Source: Vibrio tetraodonis (lineage in GTDB: Bacteria > Pseudomonadota > Gammaproteobacteria > Enterobacterales > Vibrionaceae). Taken from it: 64,000 nucleotides of DNA. The notes under the pieces were generated by a model, which was not told the DNA's origin, searched no databases, and worked only from the letters and a program-made list of their open reading frames with translations. The stretch covers positions 1 through 64,000 of the forward strand of contig NZ_QLYY01000027.1 in the NCBI RefSeq assembly GCF_003350295.1, in the 5' to 3' direction. Positions 43,507-53,440 of this stretch are shown here, one piece after another (position 1 is the first letter of the stretch; every line of letters starts with the position of its first letter). A program made the position numbers and the translations under genes.

Positions 43507-44445
43507 TTAGCCTTTATAGATTTTAGGATTGAATACATCCCTGAGCCAGTCACCTAATAAATTAATTACCAATACTAGCGTCACTAAAACCACGCCAGGA
43601 AACGCAGTAATCCACCAAGCTCCTGAGAATATGTAATTAAAGCCGATACTTATCAGAGCTCCGAGTGATGGCTGATCAACGGGTAAACCAAGGCCAAGGA
43701 AAGATAAAGCCGCTTCTGACATAATGGCGTTTGCAACTTGCACCGTTGATATAACCAAAATGGGTGACAAGCAATTCGGCAGAATATGACGAAACATAAT
43801 ACGTGGCGCCTTAAAACCCATCACTCTGGCTGCTTCCACATATTCTTTTTTCTTCTCGGCTAAGACTGACGCACGGATCGTTCGAGCATACTGAGGCCAT
43901 TCGGCTACACCAATAATCACCACCAACATAACCACTGCATATTGGCTATAAAAGTCACTACCAAAACTGGCTTTAAAAATAGCGGAGACTATGATGGCCA
44001 CCATCATGGTCGAAAATGACAACTGAATATCGGCAAAGCGCATTAATAAACTGTCAATCCGGCCGCCAAAATAACCCGCAGACAAGCCAATAATAATACC
44101 GAGTACCAGCTGCAAACCAACCGCCAAAAAGCCGATAGTTAAAGAAAGCCGCGAACCGTATAATATGGTAGATAAAATATCTCGTCCTTGCTCATCGGTT
44201 CCCAAAACAAAGCGCTCATCACCTTCATCCATCCAAGATGGAGGAAGTTCTGAGTCCATAATATCAATCGAAGCTAAATCATACGGGTTAGTTGGCGATA
44301 ATATCGGCGCCGCTATTGCCATAAGCAAAAACAGCATAAACACAGTAAAGCTTGCCATAGCGACTTTATCGCGTTTGAAATAGTACAAGAAATCTGATTG
44401 CTTGAAGCGCTCCCATCGAGAAGGAGCAGTTGCAGTTTGGCTCAT
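43507..44445 (-). CDS. Peptide ABC transporter permease (DppC/OppC type)
   Basis: A 312-residue inner-membrane permease, the last gene of a four-gene peptide-transport operon. It has six membrane segments, an N-terminal OppC_N segment (KRDKVAMASFTVFMLFLLMA) and the EAA loop EYVEAARVMGFKAPRIMFRH, ending ILPNCL. LGTDEQGRDILSTILYGSR is typical of DppC/OppC. It starts three bases after the upstream permease stop. The operon probably imports di- or oligopeptides; exact specificity is not visible. Confidence 0.92.
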   Translation of the reverse strand: MSQTATAPSRWERFKQSDFLYYFKRDKVAMASFTVFMLFLLMAIAAPILSPTNPYDLASIDIMDSELPPSWMDEGDERFVLGTDEQGRDILSTILYGSRLSLTIGFLAVGLQLVLGIIIGLSAGYFGGRIDSLLMRFADIQLSFSTMMVAIIVSAIFKASFGSDFYSQYAVVMLVVIIGVAEWPQYARTIRASVLAEKKKEYVEAARVMGFKAPRIMFRHILPNCLSPILVISTVQVANAIMSEAALSFLGLGLPVDQPSLGALISIGFNYIFSGAWWITAFPGVVLVTLVLVINLLGDWLRDVFNPKIYKG

Positions 44446-44447
44446 GA

Positions 44448-45425
44448 TTATGCTCCTTTTCCAGTAAGGTTCACGGTAGGGTTAATAATCCCGTACAACA
44501 AGTCGACTATTGTGTTGGTAACCACAAATATTAAACCAACAAAAATTACATAAGCGGTAATAAGTGGAGTGTCGACACGGTTAATCGCTTCTAAAAAAAG
44601 AAAGCCTGTACCGGGCCATTGAAAGACGGTTTCGGTTAGGATCGTATAAGCCACCATAGTACCGATTTGCACGCCACCTACAGTCAGCACAGGTAGCATG
44701 GTGTTCTTTAACGCATGCTGATAGTAAATCTTATTCAGTGCTAAGCCTTTTGCCTTGGCAAACTTAATGTATTCTGAGCTCAAAACTTCGAGCATCTCTG
44801 AGCGCACCAAGCGGATGAAAAGCGGCAACATGATTGAGGCAAGAGAGATACACGGCAGCACAAGATGCGCAAGCCCATCAAGAGTGAAGTACCCCGATTC
44901 CCAGCCAAGCAAATTCACTGTTTCGCCGCGACCAAATGAAGGCAACCAGCCAAGTTCTATCGAGAAAACATACATTAGCATGATGGCTGTCAGAAACACG
45001 GGAATAGAGATACCCACACTACTAAATGCCATTACTGCTTTGGTGAAAATACTTTTAGGATGAATCGCCGAGTACACTCCCAAAGGGATGGAGCAGGCAA
45101 TAATGATAAGCGTAGCGCCAAACACTAATTCTAGTGTCGCCACCAATTTATCTAAAATCACATCAACAGCTGGACGCTTAAAGAAGTAGGATGTACCTAA
45201 GTCCCCATGAAGCGCAGAGCCGACAAAACGGGTGTATTTGGTTATGAAAGGATCGTTAAGGCCTAACTCATCACGCAGAGCCTGACGTTCTGCCTCTGAA
45301 ACCGACTGCCCCACAAGCTCGCGTAATGGGTCACCCAGATTATCCTGAATGGCAAACGCCACTAAACTGATCACAAACATCACTATCAGTGCCTGAAATA
45401 GGCGCTTGACCAGAAACGAAAACAT
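44448..45425 (-). CDS. Peptide ABC transporter permease (DppB/OppB type)
   Basis: A 325-residue permease with six membrane segments, starting FLVKRLFQALIVMFVISLVA. The EAA loop is EYIKFAKAKGLALNKIYYQH. The N-terminal block DPLRELVGQSVSEAERQALR is typical of DppB proteins. It pairs with the DppC-type gene three bases downstream to form the membrane channel. The periplasmic binding protein gene lies 150 bp upstream in the same operon. Confidence 0.92.
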   Translation of the reverse strand: MFSFLVKRLFQALIVMFVISLVAFAIQDNLGDPLRELVGQSVSEAERQALRDELGLNDPFITKYTRFVGSALHGDLGTSYFFKRPAVDVILDKLVATLELVFGATLIIIACSIPLGVYSAIHPKSIFTKAVMAFSSVGISIPVFLTAIMLMYVFSIELGWLPSFGRGETVNLLGWESGYFTLDGLAHLVLPCISLASIMLPLFIRLVRSEMLEVLSSEYIKFAKAKGLALNKIYYQHALKNTMLPVLTVGGVQIGTMVAYTILTETVFQWPGTGFLFLEAINRVDTPLITAYVIFVGLIFVVTNTIVDLLYGIINPTVNLTGKGA

Positions 45426-45575
45426 TCCTTGCCCCTTTACTTTCCATAGATTTCAATATGCAGTTCCACTGCCCTGCACCTTGAATATTAAAAAGGTGCT
45501 CACTTAATCAAAATAAAGTTCACACCTTAAGTTTCCAAGTTATTAATATTGAATACTTGGATAAGTTAAAACACT

Positions 45576-47129
45576 TTACTTAACAACAAGATCGCCAAAG
45601 TAAGGCTGATCCATACCGTTGACGATTGGGCCAATTTTGACATTGCTCTTCGCGGCCCATGAAGGGTCTTCCCAATGCAAGGGAACAAATGCCGCCTCAT
45701 CGTAAAGTGTCGCTTCTATTTGCTTAAGCATCTCACCACGTTTACCTAAATCAGTCTCAGTATTCGATTGATTAACCAGCTTATCAACCTCTGCGTTACC
45801 ATAATGTCCACAGTTATACTGTCCTTTGCCCGTTTCACTATTGCGAGTCATAGCAAGAAACTCGGTGAAGTTAGCTGAATCTTCAGTATCTGGATGCCAG
45901 CCTATCATCAACATATCTGCCGCACACTTATCAAACTCAGGCCAGTACTGGGCTTTAGGCATGGTTTTCAGATCAACCTTGATACCGATTTTGGATAACA
46001 TCGCAGCTGCAGCTTGAGCAATTTTGGCATCATTCACGTAACGGTTATTCGGCGCCATTATGGTCAGTGAAAAACCTTTTTCGTAACCCGCGTCTTTCAT
46101 CAATGCCTTGGCTTTCTTCAGATCATAACGAGGTTTAAGGTTATCATTATAACCTGCGTAACCAACTGGACTTTGCTGTGCAGCTGGGGTTCCTGCACCT
46201 TTCATGATTTTTTTCACTATGCCTTGGTTATTGATCGCATAAACAATCGCTTGACGAACGCGAACATCTTTAAGCGCTGGATTACTGTTTTGGTTCATCT
46301 GGAAGGTGATCACCCGAGTACCCGGCATAGTGTAGAGGTCAACGCCATTAGCACTTTGAATTCGCTTGTAATCGTTGGGAGCCACAGGTGCGATCATATC
46401 GACATCACCAGAAAGCAGAGCAGCAACACGAGTGGCATCTTCTTTGATTGGCACTAGGGTTAATTTATCAACATTACCTTTTGATTCCTTGTCCCAGTAG
46501 TCTTCAAAGCGTTCGAATTCAACTTTTACACCTTGTTCGCGCGACGTAATAATAAATGGGCCTGTACCAGATGCGTGTGTCGAAGCGTAAGAGTTGCCAT
46601 GTTTGACCATCTCTGCTTTATCCTTGCCATCCTTGGTCTTACCTGTATAAAACTTACTGTCCATAGGGAAGATATAAGTAGCAACATTTTCAATCAGAGG
46701 ATAAGCGCCATCAGTTTTGATCTCTACGGTGTAATCATCAACTTTATTTAACGCCACAAGAGGTGCAAAAATACCCTTAAAATCCGCTGAATCCTTGAGG
46801 CGATTAAACGTCCACACTACATCATCGGCCGTAAACGTGTTCCCTGAGTGGAACTTAACCCCTTTGCGAAGATGGAAACGCATGGTTTCGTTATCTACTC
46901 GCTCCCAAGACTCTGCTAAACGAGGCTCAAATTTCATCTCCTGCGTAAAGCGCACCAATGGGTCAAACACCATGTGAGACATTTGTAAAGTGCCACCAGA
47001 TAGCTGCTCATGAGGGTCTAACGAGACGGGATCAGAAGCATACCCAACGGTTATATCTGCGGCTACTGCACTAAAGCTCAAGCCAGCTGCCATTAAAGCC
47101 ATGGCAAGTTTGCTTTTCATGGTTTTCAT
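45576..47129 (-). CDS. Peptide-binding periplasmic protein (DppA/OppA, SBP_bac_5)
   Basis: A 517-residue binding protein with signal peptide KLAMALMAAGLSFSAVAA. It has the family-5 blocks DPVSLDPHEQLSGGTLQMSH near the N-terminus, LAESWERVDNETMRFHLRKG, VKFHSGNTFTADDVVWTFNR and the lobe-II VRQAIVYAINNQGIVKKIM. It delivers peptides (or similar solutes) to the permease pair encoded downstream. ATG 47129 has GGAG upstream within AAGGAGTTATGCA. Gene order ATPase, binding protein, permease B, permease C places it second. Confidence 0.93.
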   Translation of the reverse strand: MKTMKSKLAMALMAAGLSFSAVAADITVGYASDPVSLDPHEQLSGGTLQMSHMVFDPLVRFTQEMKFEPRLAESWERVDNETMRFHLRKGVKFHSGNTFTADDVVWTFNRLKDSADFKGIFAPLVALNKVDDYTVEIKTDGAYPLIENVATYIFPMDSKFYTGKTKDGKDKAEMVKHGNSYASTHASGTGPFIITSREQGVKVEFERFEDYWDKESKGNVDKLTLVPIKEDATRVAALLSGDVDMIAPVAPNDYKRIQSANGVDLYTMPGTRVITFQMNQNSNPALKDVRVRQAIVYAINNQGIVKKIMKGAGTPAAQQSPVGYAGYNDNLKPRYDLKKAKALMKDAGYEKGFSLTIMAPNNRYVNDAKIAQAAAAMLSKIGIKVDLKTMPKAQYWPEFDKCAADMLMIGWHPDTEDSANFTEFLAMTRNSETGKGQYNCGHYGNAEVDKLVNQSNTETDLGKRGEMLKQIEATLYDEAAFVPLHWEDPSWAAKSNVKIGPIVNGMDQPYFGDLVVK

Positions 47130-47214
47130 TGCATAACTCCTTATGCGGGACTAATCCCTAGTAATGTGTATTGTCTGTTTAACTAATTTAAAATTATGTT
47201 TCGGCTTGTGCCTG

Positions 47215-48921
47215 TTATATTGCTTCTCTTAACCCAGTAAATTCCGGCATTAAGGAAATAAGTTGTTTACTGTATTCATGCTGTGGCGAATTAAACAGCT
47301 GCTCGGTCGGAGCAACTTCGAGTAAGGTGCCCATTTGCATTACACCTACGCGATCACACATCTGACGAATAACGGGTAAGTCATGACTAATGAACAACAT
47401 GGTGAGATTAAGCTCATCTTGCAAATCTTTAAGTAAGTTCAGTATCTGAGCTTGCACGGACACATCAAGTGCTGAAGTTGGCTCATCACAAATCAAAAGT
47501 CTTGGGCGAGTCGCGAGTGCTCGAGCGATGGAAATACGCTGGTGTTGTCCACCAGAGAACTCATGTGGATATTTCACACCCGCCATCTTACCCAATCCAA
47601 CGTGATCAAGAAGATCGCTGACGATCTGTCTAGTTTGGTTTTCACTCTCCGTTAACTTATGAAAGCGAATAGGTTCAGCAATAATATCGAAAATCTTCAT
47701 ACGAGGGTTCATCGATGTATACGGATTTTGAAATACCATCTGCATCTGACGACGCATGGGGCGGCGCTCTTTCTCCGACTTCAAAGACGTTAAGTCAATA
47801 CCTTCAAAAGTCACCTTACCTGAGTTGGGTTGATACAATCCGGCAATCACACGCGCAATGGTCGACTTGCCTGAACCAGACTCTCCAACTAGACCAAAAG
47901 TTTCTCCTTCATAAACCTCAAAACTCACATTATTAGAGGCTTGAACATATTCGCGGCGGCTTTCAAATAATGACTCTTTAGTCACAAAACGTAGATTTAC
48001 ATTTTCTACTGTCAGTAGTGAGCCGCTGTATTCACGATGATCCTGACTTTGACCAAGCCAATGACTTTTCACATCAAGAGGTTCCATTTCTTGTACTTGT
48101 TCTATGTAGTTAACAAGAGGAAAACGCTCGAGCTTTGCATCGGAGCGCGGCACTGCAGAAATGAGACTTCGCGTGTATGAGTGATCCGGATCGCCCAATA
48201 CTTTCTTAGTTTCACCAAATTCGACTAAATCACCACGATACATAACTGCAACGCGATCAGTTACATTCGATACGACTCCCATATCGTGCGTTACCAACAT
48301 GCATCCAACATTATTCTTTATGCACAAATCACGAATAAGATCGAGGATTTGGTCTTGGATCGAGACATCTAATGCTGTGGTTGGCTCATCCGCAATAATA
48401 AGGTCAGGCTCACCAGCTAAAGCAATAGCAATCACAACACGCTGGCGCATACCACCTGAAAATTGATGAGGGTACTGTTTTAGACGATTCTCTGGTTGAG
48501 GAATACCCACTTGCTGCATCAAGGACAAAGCTCTCTGATAAGCTTCGTCTTCTGAGACATTCATGTTGGCGTGGATGGTTTCAGTTAACTGCTGCTCAAC
48601 GGTAAAAAGAGGGTTTAAAGATGTCATAGGATCTTGAAAGATAAATCCTATTTTAGAGCCTCTAACTTGTCGCATCTCTTCGGCTGACAAACCAGATATT
48701 AGAACACCATCTAAATAAACATCGCCACTCGCGATACGCCCTGGAGGACTGAGTAGATCGATAACAGCATTACCAACTGTCGATTTTCCAGCACCAGATT
48801 CACCAACAACACCGACTATTTCACCGCGCTCTATATTGAACGACAACGATTTAACAGCAGCATGTACACCATGGCGTGATGGGTACTCAATACGAAGGTT
48901 CTTAACTTCTAAAAGTGACAT
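47215..48921 (-). CDS. Fused double ATPase of the peptide ABC transporter (DppD-DppF type)
   Basis: A 568-residue protein holding two complete ABC ATPase domains. Domain 1: Walker A GESGAGKSTVG, signature QFSGGMRQRVVI, Walker B LIIADEPTTALD. Domain 2: Walker A GESGSGKSTIA, signature EFSGGQHQRISI, Walker B LLICDEPTSALD. Each is followed by an oligopeptide-transporter C-terminal tail. In many bacteria these are separate DppD and DppF proteins; here they are fused, as in GsiA/YejF-type systems. I chose ATG 48921 (MSLLEVKNLRIEYPS), with GAGG eight bases upstream. It is the first gene of the operon. Confidence 0.93.
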   Translation of the reverse strand: MSLLEVKNLRIEYPSRHGVHAAVKSLSFNIERGEIVGVVGESGAGKSTVGNAVIDLLSPPGRIASGDVYLDGVLISGLSAEEMRQVRGSKIGFIFQDPMTSLNPLFTVEQQLTETIHANMNVSEDEAYQRALSLMQQVGIPQPENRLKQYPHQFSGGMRQRVVIAIALAGEPDLIIADEPTTALDVSIQDQILDLIRDLCIKNNVGCMLVTHDMGVVSNVTDRVAVMYRGDLVEFGETKKVLGDPDHSYTRSLISAVPRSDAKLERFPLVNYIEQVQEMEPLDVKSHWLGQSQDHREYSGSLLTVENVNLRFVTKESLFESRREYVQASNNVSFEVYEGETFGLVGESGSGKSTIARVIAGLYQPNSGKVTFEGIDLTSLKSEKERRPMRRQMQMVFQNPYTSMNPRMKIFDIIAEPIRFHKLTESENQTRQIVSDLLDHVGLGKMAGVKYPHEFSGGQHQRISIARALATRPRLLICDEPTSALDVSVQAQILNLLKDLQDELNLTMLFISHDLPVIRQMCDRVGVMQMGTLLEVAPTEQLFNSPQHEYSKQLISLMPEFTGLREAI

Positions 48922-48975
48922 TACCAGACCTCTAATGCTCCGGCAGCTTCCTGCCCTGTCTGAGATTGAATCCAT

Positions 48976-49276
48976 TCAAGTCAGCCAATCAACCCTGTTT
49001 AGCTTATCACTCAACCAAGCTTATTGACCTGACAATTTACAAGCTCATCAATTTGGCAAAAAACTCACAAAAGTGCAACATTTAAACCATTAAAACGCCC
49101 ATTTTAAGCCAATAATACTCAAATAATAGAAACATATATGCAACATATTGCTTCTAGTTACAAATTTAAAAGTCACAAAAATTAGAAATAGTTTATCGAT
49201 TAACTGGAGAGGTCTGTATTCAGAAAGGGGGGTATATATGCATTCAAGCTGGCTAACAGCTATAAGGTTCAGATAA
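48976..49276. other. Leader of the peptide-transport operon
   Basis: About 300 bp between the first ABC gene and the tRNA terminator. I see no gene or structured RNA in it. It must contain the promoter of the transport operon on the minus strand. Confidence 0.5.
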
Positions 49277-49305
49277 GAAAAAAGCCTGCTAAATAGCAGG
49301 CTTTT
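49277..49305 (-). terminator. Terminator of the tRNA operon
   Basis: AAAAGCCTGCT and AGCAGGCTTTT form the stem around AAT (centre about 49292), with a T-run on the minus strand. It lies six bases beyond the last tRNA. Confidence 0.9.
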
Positions 49306-49310
49306 CAATG

Positions 49311-49387
<77 letters not shown>

Positions 49388-49451
49388 AAATTTTTTATCA
49401 AGAAAATATCGTATTTTCCATCATCTCAGCGATAGTATGCTGAGGAATTAA

Positions 49452-49528
49452 TGGGGTGGCTAACGAGACTTGAACTCGCGACAACCGGAATCACAATCCG
49501 GGGCTCTACCAACTGAGCTATAGCCACC
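49452..49528 (-). tRNA. tRNA-His (anticodon GTG), copy 2
   Basis: 77 nt on the minus strand. The 5' end GGTGGCT carries the extra G of tRNA-His. The anticodon loop TTGTGAT gives GTG, and CCA is encoded. It is identical to the gene at 49658-49734. Confidence 0.97.
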
Positions 49529-49576
49529 GCAGTATTTTTATGTTTACCGCTTAAATTTAAGCCATAAACGAGATAG

Positions 49577-49653
<77 letters not shown>

Positions 49654-49657
49654 AGAA

Positions 49658-49734
49658 TGGGGTGGCTAACGAGACTTGAACTCGCGACAACCGGAATCAC
49701 AATCCGGGGCTCTACCAACTGAGCTATAGCCACC
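49658..49734 (-). tRNA. tRNA-His (anticodon GTG), copy 1
   Basis: 77 nt on the minus strand with GTG anticodon and encoded CCA. It follows tRNA-Arg in the transcript, as hisR follows argX in E. coli. Confidence 0.97.
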
Positions 49735-49767
49735 ACTATATTTTTACCGATAATGCCCCTCCGGCAA

Positions 49768-49844
<77 letters not shown>

Positions 49845-50043
49845 ATGCCCTATCGGCGGAGTGGAATAATACGTATATCACACTATGTCGTCTAGTACTT
49901 TTTAAAGTTTTTTTCTCGTTTGATGTCTTTTTGGGCAATTAAAGTGTGATAAACCCCTATTTACGATTATGTAACCCTATAGATGCATACCTCTTGCTGT
50001 TTATTGCAACAGGTTATCAGGATATAATTAATCAAAATTTAAC

Positions 50044-50073
50044 TTGATTTCTCAGCAAAATGCTGAAAATCAA
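50044..50073. promoter_or_regulatory. Imperfect palindrome before cytochrome c5
   Basis: TTGATTTCTCAGCA (50044-50057) and TGCTGAAAATCAA (50061-50073) pair with one bulged base, about 60 bp before the cytochrome gene. TTGAT/ATCAA outer arms resemble an FNR-type site but the spacing is too long. It may be an operator or a transcript hairpin. Confidence 0.35.
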
Positions 50074-50132
50074 ACAACACTCTAATAATCTAATAATATA
50101 GGTGAGCAAGAACTTACCATTAGGAATGTAAA

Positions 50133-50555
50133 GTGAGTAAAATGGATATATCTCGAACAATCTTAACCGCTGTGGTGGCTGCTATTACTTTTTCTAGCGC
50201 CTCTTTTGCAGCAAAAATTAGCCAAACAGACTACGATGCGATAGCAGAACGCGTCAAACCTGTCGGCAATGTTTACCTTGCTGGTGCAGAACCCGTCAAA
50301 GCTGAGCCCACCGGCCCACGTGATGGAGCGAGTGTCTATGGCACCTTTTGTACTGCCTGCCATTCATCTGGCGTTAGTGGCGCACCAAAAACTGGCAATG
50401 CCGATGATTGGGCACCTCGTATTGCTCAGGGTAAAGATGTACTTAAGAACCATGCCATCAATGGTTTCAATGCTATGCCAGCCAAAGGAACATGTATGGA
50501 CTGCTCTGATGATGAGATTGTAGCGGCCATTGAACATATGATTAAAGACCTATAG
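50133..50555 (+). CDS. Cytochrome c5 family protein
   Basis: A 140-residue secreted monohaem cytochrome. A signal peptide (TILTAVVAAITFSSASFAA) is followed by a class-I cytochrome c domain with CTACH haem attachment and a distal Met in FNAMPAKGTC. The extra cysteine pair C-M-D-C in the C-terminal part is typical of cytochrome c5, which forms a disulfide there. GTG 50133 is the start, with AGGA seven bases upstream; ATG 50142 is an alternative. It probably shuttles electrons in the periplasm to terminal oxidases. Confidence 0.92.
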   Translation: MSKMDISRTILTAVVAAITFSSASFAAKISQTDYDAIAERVKPVGNVYLAGAEPVKAEPTGPRDGASVYGTFCTACHSSGVSGAPKTGNADDWAPRIAQGKDVLKNHAINGFNAMPAKGTCMDCSDDEIVAAIEHMIKDL

Positions 50556-50572
50556 TTCAGCAAGTGTAAATG

Positions 50573-50594
50573 AGGCTTAGCCCAAGCTAAGCCT
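50573..50594. terminator. Terminator between cytochrome c5 and rep
   Basis: AGGCTTAGC (50573-50581) and GCTAAGCCT (50586-50594) pair perfectly around CCAA between two convergent genes. Confidence 0.8.
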
Positions 50595-50614
50595 TGAGAT
50601 AGTGGTGAGATAAA

Positions 50615-52633
50615 CTACTTGTTGTTGAACATTGCTCTGAGGTTAGCGATATGCGCTTGGCCTTTTGCCATTCTTTCTTCCTGAGATTGAGGCTTTTTAT
50701 TTACTTCCCATTCCACATCATCAAAAGGAAGTTCATCAAGGAATCGGCTTTGGATCGGTTTTATTAGCTCCCCAAACTGTCTGCGCTCTTTGCACATGGT
50801 GAAAGTCAATTCACGCTGAGCACGAGTAATGCCAACATACATTAGGCGGCGCTCTTCCTCTATGTTGTCTTCATCGATACTGGTTTGGTGGGGCAAAATA
50901 CCTTCTTCAGAGCCAATTAGATAGACATATGGGAACTCAAGTCCTTTTGACGCATGCAATGTCATCAATTGCACCGCATCCGTATTTTCTTCTTCCTCAC
51001 CACGCTCCATCATGTCACGTAACGTGAGACGCTGAACTACTTCTTTCAAGCTTTTTTCTTCTTGATCGTAATTATCACCTTCTAAGTCAGACACTATCCA
51101 TGAATAGAGATCTGATACATTTTTCATTCGCATCTCGGCAGCTTTAGCACTAGTGGATGTCTCATACAACCAATCTTCGTAATTAATATCACGAACCAAT
51201 GAGCGCACCGCCTCCACTTTATCACCGCGCTCAGATTGGTCAGCAATCTTAACCAACCAGTGAGTAAAACGGCGCAAGTTTTCTAATCCTCGACCAGATA
51301 AGTGTTGCTCTAAACCAATCTCAAAACTGGCTTCAAATAAGCTTTTACCACGCATATTGGCATAACTGCCCAGCTTCTCTAAGGTCACCGGACCTATCTC
51401 TCGTCGCGGCGTATTCACAATACGCAGAAAGGCATTATCATCATCCGGATTAACCAAGACCCTGAGGTAAGCCATGATATCTTTTATTTCCGCACGGGCG
51501 AAAAATGAGGTACCTCCAGAGAGCTTATAGGGCACACGGTTTTGCATTAGCGATTTTTCAATCAGCCGTGATTGATGATTACCCCGATAAAGAATTGCAT
51601 AATCTCTATATTCGGTGCGATTTAGGAATTTATGTGCGATAAGCTCCCCTGTAACCCGCTCTGCCTCGTGCTCTTCATCTTTGGCTAATAGAACTTTGAG
51701 CTTTTCTCCATCTGGAATTTCAGAGAACAAAGACTTTTCATACACGTGCGGATTATTAGCAATCAAGATATTGGCTGCCCGCAGAATGCGACTCGTAGAG
51801 CGGTAGTTTTGCTCAAGCTTGATAAGCTTGAGTTTAGGATAATCTTGACCCAGCAAAACCAAGTTCTGAGGCTTGGCGCCGCGCCATGAATAAATCGACT
51901 GATCGTCATCACCAACCACTGTCAGCCGCCCCCTTTCACCGACAATCAATTTGACCAGTTCATACTGACTGGTGTTGGTATCTTGATATTCGTCTACCAA
52001 AAGATAACGAATGCGATTTTGCCATCGTTGACACACTTCCTGATTAGTTTTCATCAATAGTACAGGAAGCAAAATTAGGTCATCAAAATCGAGCGCGTTA
52101 TAAGCTTTCATCTGCTTATGATAAAGCGAAAAGCAATGGGCAAAGAGTTGCTGCTGTTCACCTTGAGCACGCTTTATCACCTGCTCTGGCGTCAACATAT
52201 CATTTTTCCAATTTGAGATGGCACTGAGCAGTTGACGTAATAAATCTTTATCACCATCAAGCTGCTTTTCCGTCAGCTCTTTTAAAAGGGCCAACTGATC
52301 TTGGTCATCAAATAAGGAGAATCCGGGCTTGAGCCCCAGTGCTTTATACTCACGTTTAATAATGTTTAAGCCCAGGGTGTGAAAAGTTGAAACCATTAAC
52401 CCTTTAGATTCACTTTTGCCCAGCGTTTGCGCTACACGCTCTTTCATTTCACGCGCAGCTTTATTGGTGAAAGTGACCGCAGCAATATTACGCGCTTTGT
52501 AACCGCACTGCTTAACTAGATAAGCAATTTTATTAGTGATCACTCGCGTCTTACCTGAACCTGCCCCAGCAAGGACTAAACATGGACCAGACACGTATTT
52601 CACGGCTTCATCTTGATTGGGGTTAAGCTTCAT
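50615..52633 (-). CDS. rep: ATP-dependent DNA helicase Rep
   Basis: A 672-residue SF1A helicase that clears proteins from DNA ahead of replication forks. Motifs: Walker A LAGAGSGKT, VDEYQDTN (II), GDDDQSIYSWRGA (III), LEQNYRST (IV), LMTLHASKGLEFP (V), RRLMYVGITRA (VI). It lacks the UvrD-type C-terminal Tudor tail and is shorter than UvrD, which fits Rep. I chose ATG 52633 (MKLNPNQDEAVKY), matching E. coli MRLNPGQQQAVEF; the longer frame adds eight residues. Confidence 0.96.
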   Translation of the reverse strand: MKLNPNQDEAVKYVSGPCLVLAGAGSGKTRVITNKIAYLVKQCGYKARNIAAVTFTNKAAREMKERVAQTLGKSESKGLMVSTFHTLGLNIIKREYKALGLKPGFSLFDDQDQLALLKELTEKQLDGDKDLLRQLLSAISNWKNDMLTPEQVIKRAQGEQQQLFAHCFSLYHKQMKAYNALDFDDLILLPVLLMKTNQEVCQRWQNRIRYLLVDEYQDTNTSQYELVKLIVGERGRLTVVGDDDQSIYSWRGAKPQNLVLLGQDYPKLKLIKLEQNYRSTSRILRAANILIANNPHVYEKSLFSEIPDGEKLKVLLAKDEEHEAERVTGELIAHKFLNRTEYRDYAILYRGNHQSRLIEKSLMQNRVPYKLSGGTSFFARAEIKDIMAYLRVLVNPDDDNAFLRIVNTPRREIGPVTLEKLGSYANMRGKSLFEASFEIGLEQHLSGRGLENLRRFTHWLVKIADQSERGDKVEAVRSLVRDINYEDWLYETSTSAKAAEMRMKNVSDLYSWIVSDLEGDNYDQEEKSLKEVVQRLTLRDMMERGEEEENTDAVQLMTLHASKGLEFPYVYLIGSEEGILPHQTSIDEDNIEEERRLMYVGITRAQRELTFTMCKERRQFGELIKPIQSRFLDELPFDDVEWEVNKKPQSQEERMAKGQAHIANLRAMFNNK

Positions 52634-52805
52634 GGCCATCTCAGGAATGTAAATCAAAGGCTATATCATAATCGTGCAATAAGAAGATTGCTACGATTAG
52701 GCATCGCTTACCCAAAGCTAAATCTTTATCAAAAAAGTTAATTGAACGTTTTTTCATAAATTATAAGAAGTTTTGTTGCATATTGGATGGTATTTTAAGC
52801 TATAA

Positions 52806-52823
52806 TGAATGAACGTTCATTCA
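52806..52823. promoter_or_regulatory. Operator of the vexRAB promoter
   Basis: TGAATGAACGTTCATTCA is a perfect 18-bp palindrome that overlaps the end of a -10 box (TATAAT, 52801-52806), about 33 bp before the TetR-family start. TetR/AcrR-type proteins bind such sites, so autoregulation of the pump operon is expected. Confidence 0.8.
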
Positions 52824-52855
52824 CCCACTATATGTAAGTGTCTGGATCTAGTTCT

Positions 52856-53422
52856 ATGGTAGATAAAAGACAGCAAATCATAGATGCCGCCGAAGACCTT
52901 ATCGCTGAATCAGGTTTTCAGGGCTTCTCGATGCATAAATTGGCCAAGGAAGCTGGCGTTGCAGCAGGAACGATATACCGCTATTTCTCTGACAAGGAAG
53001 ATTTATTGCTACAAGTAAGACTAGCGGTAGTACAACGAAATGCTGAAGTTGTTCAACGTGGCGTTGATAATGCTATGCCACTCAAGGAACGATTTCGAAC
53101 TATGTGGCTAAACATTTTCGATCTCTCACAAGCCAACATCGATAACTTGAAGAATCGAGCGCAATACGATTCCTTGCCTTGCATGCGCAATCATGAAACT
53201 AAGGAAATTGAGCGAAAAATGTTTAGCAAAGTGGATAAATTTTTTACAGAAGGTCGAGAACAAGGGCTATTTAAGCCTCTAGATAACCCAGTGTTGGCAG
53301 CACTGAGTCTAGAAGTCAGTGTCACTTTGGCACGCAAGCAAGCTCTTGGATATTACCAATTGGATCAAGCAGCCATTGATGCGGCCATTGAAGCTAGTTG
53401 GGATGCGATTATCAAACACTAA
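52856..53422 (+). CDS. vexR: TetR-family repressor of the RND pump (VexR-like)
   Basis: A 188-residue TetR-family regulator. The N-terminal helix-turn-helix is IIDAAEDLIAESGFQGFSMH followed by LAKEAGVAAGTIYRYFSDKE. The C-terminal ligand domain has no assignable family. ATG 52856 (MVDKRQQIIDA) starts at the conserved TetR position; a GTG 18 bases earlier is possible. It is the first gene of vexRAB; the pump genes follow 18 bp downstream. In V. cholerae (recalled VC0166-VC0164) VexR controls vexAB. Confidence 0.88.
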   Translation: MVDKRQQIIDAAEDLIAESGFQGFSMHKLAKEAGVAAGTIYRYFSDKEDLLLQVRLAVVQRNAEVVQRGVDNAMPLKERFRTMWLNIFDLSQANIDNLKNRAQYDSLPCMRNHETKEIERKMFSKVDKFFTEGREQGLFKPLDNPVLAALSLEVSVTLARKQALGYYQLDQAAIDAAIEASWDAIIKH

Positions 53423-53440
53423 TTTGGAGTTCTAATAAGA